Source: CAYMAI01 sp964388445
GTDB taxonomy: Bacteria; 4484-113; JAGGVC01
Length of the DNA: 64,000 nt
NCBI GenBank assembly: GCA_964388445.1
Contig: CAYMAI010000001.1
Coordinates: 361,985-425,984 of the forward strand
Reading direction: 5' to 3'
The translations under genes were made by a program, and so were the position numbers. Position 1 is the stretch's first letter, and each line of letters opens with the position of its first letter. The notes below the pieces were generated by a model. That model searched no databases and was not told the origin of the DNA. It saw nothing but the letters and a program-made list of their open reading frames with translations. This document shows positions 58,753 to 64,000 of the stretch, one piece after another.

Positions 58753-61653
58753 GTGAAAAAGGCCGTTATTATTATTATCTTCCTCGCTGCGGCTCTAATC
58801 GCGGCGCTCGCCGCCTGTTCCAAAGGCGCCGTTTTCGGTTCGGGAACGGGCAACGGCGGCAAGCTGACGCTGAAAACCATAGATTCTGCGAAAGCCGAAG
58901 CGGATGCTCTTTCGCTTCCGTATGGCGCCGACGAAGCCGTTTTCGAGAAACTCAAGGAAAAATTTCTCGAAGACCTCGAAGCGCGCCTCGACGGCAGGCT
59001 GGTTTCGCAGGCGGGATTGCAAACTCCGCCGCTCTACCTTTCGCAAAGAATCAACGCCGGCGATACCACAACTTTCGAGTGGCGCTACTTCAATCTCGGC
59101 GACTACGATTTATCGGGCGAAGTCGGCGTGCCGGACATTACGCCAATCGCGCTGCATTATCTCGCGAACACGAGCGACGGCGATAAAGACAACGTACAGT
59201 CGTTTATCGACGGCGATGGAGACGGGGAGATAGGCATACCGGACGTTACGACCATCGCGCTAAATTATTTGAACAAATATTCGGTTTCGGTTGCGTTTTT
59301 CGACGTCGAGCCAAGCGCCGCATGGAATATGTCCCAGTGGAATTCGAACGCCATCCATAGCGTAGCAGCCGGCCTCAACCCTTCAGGCGGCGGGCTTTTG
59401 CCGCTCGATGTCAACAAAAACGAAGCGGACGAGCATTATGGCTGGGTAGGGTTAACTTTCGACAATGCGGCGATTCCGCAGGAAGAAGGAACATACTATT
59501 TCGGGGTCCGCACGGGCGGCGACCCGCCCCGATTCGTTTCGTACCAAGAATACACGGTTTCGGGGCTGCCGGGCGAAGCGCCCGTCGTTGAATCCGTTTC
59601 TCCGCTTTACGGCTATCCCTACGAACCTACTCAGTTTTCAATCGTAATGGCCTCCGGAAGCGAGCCGCTCGAATTTTTCTGGAATTTCGGCGGCGGCGCG
59701 GTTCCCAACACTTCGTTCGACAGAAATCCTTCCGTCACGCTTTACAGATTGGGTTCGTACAATGCCAGCGTAAAGGTTTCCAATCAGTATGGAAGCGAAA
59801 CTTTCGAGTTTCAATTAATCATCGACGACGCGCCGAATATCGCCACTATTCATCCCATGGCCGGCGGCTTTTCCGGCGACGAAATCACGTTTTCCGCTAC
59901 CGTAGGCGGTCAGGAGCCGTTCGAATATCTTTGGGATTTCGGCGGCGGCGCGGAACCGGACACTTCGACCGAGCCATCGCCGGTCGTCATTCTCGGCGCG
60001 CAAGGCGATTATTCCGCGAAACTCACGGTTACGAGTCCGTACGGCGAAGACGATTTCGTTTGGACGCTGAAGATTCTTACCGGCGCGCCGCGTGTCGGCG
60101 AAGTTTCGCCCTTGACCGGCGTCGCGGGTTCGCTATTGTCGATGTCCGCCACAGTGGACGGAATCGCGCCGATAAGCTATTGGTGGGATTTCGCCGGCGC
60201 GGCCGTTCCCTCGAATTCCACAGAAGTTTCCCCTATGATTACGCTTACCTCTACGCCGGGAACCTATCCCTGCAGTTTGACCGTAACCAACGACAAGGGA
60301 CAAAACACGTTCGAATTTTCGATGGAGGTTACCGAAGCCCCCGTTCCGCCATACGTGCACAACATAACTCCGATTACAGGTCAATCGGGCGCATCGGTCC
60401 AGTTTTCGGCTACGGTGACCGGTACGCTTCCGATAATTTACACGTGGAATTTCGGCGGTGCGGGTACTCCGAACGAGTCGAACCTTCAATCGCCAACCGT
60501 GACTTTGGGCGCCGCCGGCGTTTACGACGCATATCTTTATGTTGAAAATTCGTTCGGGCTTGGCTCTCACCTTTACGATTTCCAGATTACGGTAACCCCC
60601 GCGCCCGGACAGTGGACTTCCGAAATCGTGGATTACGGAGGAAGCCTCGTTGTCGGCGCGAACGCAAGGCTGGTTTTCCTGCCCACGGGCGAACCCTATA
60701 TCGCATATCAGGCACAGAGCGGCCCCTCGTCGCGCGAGGTACGCACTGCGAAAAAAGTGGGAGGCGAATGGATTTTCGAAACCGTTGACGACGCGGGCGG
60801 CGGCAACACAGGGTACGAACTCGATATGGTTCTCGACCCGGACGGAAATCCCACGCTCGCATATCAACACCAAACCGGCCCATCTCCCGACCCGCAGATA
60901 TTTTTCGACGTAAAAGTGGCCTTTTACGACGGCGAAAACTGGACAATCGAAATTCCGGACAACGACAGCGACGACAGATTCCAAAACGGATTCAGCGCCA
61001 CTATCGCTTACGCTTCGGATGGCCGTTGTTTTATCGGGCACAAAAAGGTGCTCGACCTTTCGACTCCGCATTGGGCGCGCATGGGTTTCCGTTCTCTGGA
61101 CGGAGATTGGACGCCTTCCACATTTACCATTTGGCCTCTGAATTTAAGGGTCGTCTTGGATAACGGCGACGTGCCGGTTTTCCTCGTGCGAAAAGACGAC
61201 GGCATTTGGTGTTTCTGGGGCGCATCCGAAACGCTGCTCGTTCCCGGAACCGACAACGGCTATTGGATTTCGATGGACAAAGACCTCGACGGCAATCCCG
61301 CCGCCACTTGGTACGACTTCGTGAACAAGGACCTTTATTTCTGCAAGTGGAATGGTAGCGAGTGGACGGCGCCCGAAATCGTCCGCTCTCTCGGCGACGT
61401 CGGCGTGCACAGCAACCTGAAGTATGCGCCGGACGGCAAGCCTTGGGTTGCCTATCACAACCAATCTCAGGGCACTCTGATGATAAGCTCGAAGCCTACC
61501 TCCAGTTGGAACGCGAACACCATCGACGGCGGCGGCGGAATTAGCGTAGGCCGCTATCCGAGCATTGCGTTCAACCCGCAAGGCAAGCCGTGCGTCGCAT
61601 ACCTGCAAAACACGAACAGCAACTTCGCGCTCAAGTTCGCGGTTCTTAATTAG
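58753..61653 (+). CDS. Lipoprotein with dockerin and four PKD domains
   Basis: A 966-residue surface protein. GTG at 58753 is chosen because GGAGG lies six bases upstream; a TATAAT box is at 58719-58724. Signal peptide VKKAVIIIIFLAAALIAAL with lipobox LAAC. A dockerin-like pair follows close to the anchor (DLSGEVGVPDITPIALHYLA and DGDGDGEIGIPDVTTIALNYL, about 115-175). Residues about 290-620 hold four PKD-type repeats, each with [WY]xF[GA]G[GA]xxPNxSxxxxPxVTL. The last 330 residues repeat GxPxxAYQ-type blades, probably a beta propeller. No enzyme motif; likely adhesion or glycan binding. Confidence 0.88.
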   Translation: MKKAVIIIIFLAAALIAALAACSKGAVFGSGTGNGGKLTLKTIDSAKAEADALSLPYGADEAVFEKLKEKFLEDLEARLDGRLVSQAGLQTPPLYLSQRINAGDTTTFEWRYFNLGDYDLSGEVGVPDITPIALHYLANTSDGDKDNVQSFIDGDGDGEIGIPDVTTIALNYLNKYSVSVAFFDVEPSAAWNMSQWNSNAIHSVAAGLNPSGGGLLPLDVNKNEADEHYGWVGLTFDNAAIPQEEGTYYFGVRTGGDPPRFVSYQEYTVSGLPGEAPVVESVSPLYGYPYEPTQFSIVMASGSEPLEFFWNFGGGAVPNTSFDRNPSVTLYRLGSYNASVKVSNQYGSETFEFQLIIDDAPNIATIHPMAGGFSGDEITFSATVGGQEPFEYLWDFGGGAEPDTSTEPSPVVILGAQGDYSAKLTVTSPYGEDDFVWTLKILTGAPRVGEVSPLTGVAGSLLSMSATVDGIAPISYWWDFAGAAVPSNSTEVSPMITLTSTPGTYPCSLTVTNDKGQNTFEFSMEVTEAPVPPYVHNITPITGQSGASVQFSATVTGTLPIIYTWNFGGAGTPNESNLQSPTVTLGAAGVYDAYLYVENSFGLGSHLYDFQITVTPAPGQWTSEIVDYGGSLVVGANARLVFLPTGEPYIAYQAQSGPSSREVRTAKKVGGEWIFETVDDAGGGNTGYELDMVLDPDGNPTLAYQHQTGPSPDPQIFFDVKVAFYDGENWTIEIPDNDSDDRFQNGFSATIAYASDGRCFIGHKKVLDLSTPHWARMGFRSLDGDWTPSTFTIWPLNLRVVLDNGDVPVFLVRKDDGIWCFWGASETLLVPGTDNGYWISMDKDLDGNPAATWYDFVNKDLYFCKWNGSEWTAPEIVRSLGDVGVHSNLKYAPDGKPWVAYHNQSQGTLMISSKPTSSWNANTIDGGGGISVGRYPSIAFNPQGKPCVAYLQNTNSNFALKFAVLN

Positions 61654-61691
61654 CCGAACTATCGGGCAGCGTTTTGAAACAGCCGCCGTGT

Positions 61692-61705
61692 TATCATTGC
61701 GGCGA
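61692..61705 (+). promoter_or_regulatory. -10 box placed for a leaderless gatC transcript
   Basis: TATCAT (61692-61697) is followed by 7 bases and the ATG of gatC. No Shine-Dalgarno is seen. Confidence 0.4.
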
Positions 61706-62031
61706 TGGACGACGCCGGTTTCGATGCGCTTTTGGATAATCTCTTACGGCTTTCGCGCCTCACGCTCGAAGATTCCGAAAGGGCGGAGTTCGCGCGCAAA
61801 TTCAAGAGCCTTCTCGAATTCGTGGACAAGGTGAACGATAGCGAATTCGCCGCCGGAGTCGGCCGTAGCGCCGCGTCGGCGGGCAGCCTCAGCTATCTCG
61901 ACGAAATGCCGCTCGCGAGCGACGAGCCGCGCGATTTCATTTTTCCGCCGGGGTTCCTCCACGACTATCGCGTGCCGCTCGTGGTCGGCGGCGAGGACGA
62001 AAACGGCGGGGAAAGCGAGGACTGCGATTAA
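61705..62031 (+). CDS. gatC: Asp/Glu-tRNA amidotransferase subunit C
   Basis: Small subunit stabilising GatA. FDALLDNLLRLSRLTLEDSERAEFARKFKSLLEFVDKVNDSE is the GatC signature (LxRLxLxxxExxxxxxxLxxILxxVdkl); DEMPLASDEPRDFIFPPGF matches the segment that embraces GatA. 108 residues. Ends with TAATGG overlap onto gatA. Confidence 0.92.
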   Translation: MDDAGFDALLDNLLRLSRLTLEDSERAEFARKFKSLLEFVDKVNDSEFAAGVGRSAASAGSLSYLDEMPLASDEPRDFIFPPGFLHDYRVPLVVGGEDENGGESEDCD

Positions 62032-63701
62032 TGGCTCGCGGATACAAAAAACACCCGCTTGAGCTTTTCGCGCACGAACTAATGGCCGCGTTCGCTGACG
62101 GCAGCTTATCGCCGGATGAGCATTTTGAAAACCAGCTGGCATTCGCCAAATACATCGACGCATATTTACACGCGTTTTACGAATTCGCGGAAAGCCCGTC
62201 GAAGATGCGCGAGCGCGGCGAAAGCGAATGCGGCGACTTCGGATTTCCGGGTCAAGTGCTCGAAAATGGGTCGCGACCGGGCGACGCGGCGTCTTTCGTG
62301 CCGGTCGGTTTCAAGGACGTTTTCGCGGTAAAGAATTTCAAAGCGACCGCTGGCAGCAAAATTCTCGAAAACTACCGTCCGCCGTTCGACTCCACTATTG
62401 TCGCGCGCGTCAGAGACGCCGGAAACTACATAGTGGGCAAAACGAGCTTGGACGAATTCGCGATGGGTTCGAGCAACGAAACGAGCGCATACGGGCCGTG
62501 CTTCAATCCGTTCGACCTCGGCAGAGTGCCGGGCGGCAGTTCCGGCGGCGGCGCGGTAAGCGTCGCAGCATGTCAGGCGGCGGCGGGATGGGGAACGGAC
62601 ACGGGCGGCAGCGTGCGCCAGCCGGCGGCGCTTTGCGGAGTGGCGGGCTATAAACCGACTTACGGCCTTCTGTCCAGATTCGGAATTATCGCGTACGCAT
62701 CGAGCCTCGACACGCCGTCGATTTTCTCTCGATGCGCGCTCGACGCCGCGCTGATGATGAACGCCGTTTGTTTTCCGGACGCATATGATTCGACTTGCAG
62801 CGTGCCGAGTCCGCATCCGGATTTCGTTTCGGAATCCGAGCCGGGCCGCGCGAAAAAACCGAAGTTAGCGATTATCAAAGAGCTGAGCGGAAAGGAATTT
62901 CTCCATCCCGGCGTGGCGGAGCGGTTCTATGCTGCGATTGACGCGCTCGCCCGCGACGGCGCGGATATCGAAGAGGTTTCGTTTCCGCTTTGGAACATCA
63001 CGCTGCCCGCGTATTACATCATAACGACCGCGGAATGCAGCTCTAATCTCGCGCGCTACGACGGCATCCGGTTCGGCCCGGCGGGGCATGAAGACGGCAG
63101 GCTCCTTGATATGTACCTTGCGCGGCGCGGCGGCGAGAGCGGATTCGGCGCGGAAACCAAGCGGCGGATACTTCTCGGAACTTTCGTATTGAGCGCAGGC
63201 TATTTCGACGCATATTACAACAAGGCGCGTGCGCTTCGGCGGGCGATTCAAGCCGAGGTCGCGTCCCTCACGGAAAAGTACGACGCGCTCGTTTTGCCGA
63301 CGAGCCCGGAGCCGGCGTTCAAGCTGGGCGAGCGGCTCGACGACCCCGTGAAAATGTATATGTCCGACATCGCGACGGTCATCGCCAATCTCGCGGGCGC
63401 GTGCGCGATTAGTTTGCCCTGCGGAACGTGCGAGGCGGACGGCGGCAATCGAGGCGAGCGTGGCGAAATAAGCGATGCCGCTCGGACTGCCGGCGTTAAA
63501 GAAGAATGGCTGGCCGATTGTCGCGGGGCGAACGGGAAAATCGAACTGCCCGTGGGTTTTCAAATGATATGCGGCAGATACGCCGACGCAAAACTGCTCG
63601 GTCTCGCCCGCAGGTTCGAAGAAGCGACCGGCCTCGGCTACGAAACGCCGCCGTTCGTCGCGAAACGGCTGGCGGAATTCGACGCCGCGCGCGAATTGTA
63701 G
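62031..63701 (+). CDS. gatA: Asp/Glu-tRNA amidotransferase subunit A
   Basis: Glutaminase subunit freeing ammonia to convert Glu-tRNA(Gln) or Asp-tRNA(Asn). The amidase triad is complete: K95 in GFKDVFAV, cis-Ser S170 in GGSSGGG and nucleophile S194 in GTDTGGSVRQPA. KPTYGLLSRFGIIAYASSLD and RRILLGTFVLSAGYFDAYYNKA are GatA features. 556 residues exceed the usual 485: about 20 extra at 55-75 and about 35 at 463-500 (EADGGNRGERGEISDAAR). Shares one base with gatC. GatB is not in the window. Confidence 0.95.
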   Translation: MARGYKKHPLELFAHELMAAFADGSLSPDEHFENQLAFAKYIDAYLHAFYEFAESPSKMRERGESECGDFGFPGQVLENGSRPGDAASFVPVGFKDVFAVKNFKATAGSKILENYRPPFDSTIVARVRDAGNYIVGKTSLDEFAMGSSNETSAYGPCFNPFDLGRVPGGSSGGGAVSVAACQAAAGWGTDTGGSVRQPAALCGVAGYKPTYGLLSRFGIIAYASSLDTPSIFSRCALDAALMMNAVCFPDAYDSTCSVPSPHPDFVSESEPGRAKKPKLAIIKELSGKEFLHPGVAERFYAAIDALARDGADIEEVSFPLWNITLPAYYIITTAECSSNLARYDGIRFGPAGHEDGRLLDMYLARRGGESGFGAETKRRILLGTFVLSAGYFDAYYNKARALRRAIQAEVASLTEKYDALVLPTSPEPAFKLGERLDDPVKMYMSDIATVIANLAGACAISLPCGTCEADGGNRGERGEISDAARTAGVKEEWLADCRGANGKIELPVGFQMICGRYADAKLLGLARRFEEATGLGYETPPFVAKRLAEFDAAREL

Positions 63702-63736
63702 GGGCGTGCCGTCGCGCGCCCGCTTCCCCGTTCCAG

Positions 63737-63828
63737 CCGCATCGCATAACCGTGCCGCTTAACGCCCGCTTCTTCGCACCGGCCGCATCGCAAAACAGTC
63801 CCGCTTAACGCCCGATTTTCTTGGGAGT
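63737..63828 (+). repeat. Two-copy 46-nt tandem repeat
   Basis: CCGCATCGCATAACCGTGCC onward (63737-63782) is repeated imperfectly as CCGCATCGCAAAACAGTCCC onward (63783-63828), both with CGCTTAACGCCCG. It lies after gatA in 300 bases with no gene. Confidence 0.6.
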
Positions 63829-63871
63829 AAGCCACGGAAGTGGCTTCTTTATATAATGCACGGGAGTGCAT
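63829..63871 (+). terminator. Two adjacent hairpins, possible terminator of gatCA
   Basis: AAGCCAC-GGAA-GTGGCTT (63829-63846), followed by CTTTAT, and ATGCAC-GGGA-GTGCAT (63856-63871), followed by TTCCTATATTTTTT. Both have tight GNRA-like four-base loops. The remaining bases to 64000 show no gene. Confidence 0.5.
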
Positions 63872-64000
63872 TTCCTATATTTTTTCCGCTATTGCGATTC
63901 GCTAATTCCCGACGGTTCATTTCCCTGGCGATTAATTCCGGCGTGAAAAAAAAGAAGGGGGGTGGCCGCTACCTGAGTTTCATTGCCCGAATATCACTAT

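Noticed and set aside
1..64000. CRISPR arrays, prophage, insertion sequences, rRNA
   Set aside because: No regularly spaced repeats, no transposase, integrase or capsid-like proteins, and no rRNA sequence were recognised anywhere in the window.

Overview
The window is a 64 kb chromosomal piece from an uncultured-looking bacterium. It is densely coding, rich in GTG and TTG starts, and has no rRNA, phage or transposase genes. Clues to lineage are a GuaB3-type IMP dehydrogenase without CBS domains, a DUF5693 membrane protein, a DUF4127 protein, a GatC/GatA pair, Rho with a long disordered insertion, type IV pilus motor genes, and many predicted lipoproteins, two with dockerin repeats. These hint at a Terrabacteria-like or candidate-phylum lineage, but I cannot place it further.

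Layout. 0-4.7 kb: a membrane protein open to the window edge, DUF5693 with a small exported partner, and an orphan KtrA/TrkA subunit. 4.8-8.5 kb: cassette A, a subtilisin-like lipoprotein protease followed by two small lipoproteins. 8.5-10.5 kb: B12-binding domain, free lipoyl domain, serS. 10.7 kb: a HicB-like remnant missed by ATG-based gene finding. 11-16.8 kb: purine nucleoside phosphorylase, DUF169, a candidate structured RNA with its own promoter and terminator, a polyprenyl-phosphate sugar transferase, RimI and a purine permease. 16.9 kb: tRNA-Met(CAT) of initiator type. 17-22.5 kb: guaB3-guaA-hpt-rho on the minus strand. 22.7-28.2 kb: NDP-sugar pyrophosphorylase, a tandemly duplicated small membrane protein family with an in-frame UGA in one copy, and two glycosyltransferases. 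28.2-31.7 kb: cassette B, the sister of cassette A. 31.7-38.1 kb: second GT39-like enzyme, FAD oxidoreductase, DUF4127, gpsA. 38.2-41.1 kb: M6 metalloprotease with dockerin. 41.1-49.1 kb: complete F1Fo ATP synthase operon with an AtpZ-AtpI fusion and an extra gene between atpA and atpG, then murA. 50.5-64 kb: VIT-VWA protein, PAS-SpoIIE phosphatase, pilB-pilT-pilC, a PKD/dockerin lipoprotein, gatC-gatA.

The best candidate for an undescribed system is the pair of protease-lipoprotein cassettes. About 421 bp (leader, ribosome binding site and the first 41 codons) look identical between them, while the mature proteins have diverged. Both carry a 12-G tract inside the signal peptide where loss or gain of one G gives an early stop, which is what a phase-variable on/off switch looks like. 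Both couple protease and lipoprotein translation through a TAGGAGG that is stop codon and Shine-Dalgarno at once, and both end in a shared 102-nt element encoding the tail ITVLPxExS and a hairpin. A second strong lead is the UGA codon aligned without gaps to a cysteine of the neighbouring paralogue, followed by a small hairpin with GGUC in the loop: either a selenoprotein or a fresh nonsense mutation.

Several genes also show a TANNNT box 6-7 bases before a GTG or ATG start, suggesting leaderless transcripts. Gene calls rest on motif recognition by eye; no database search was run.
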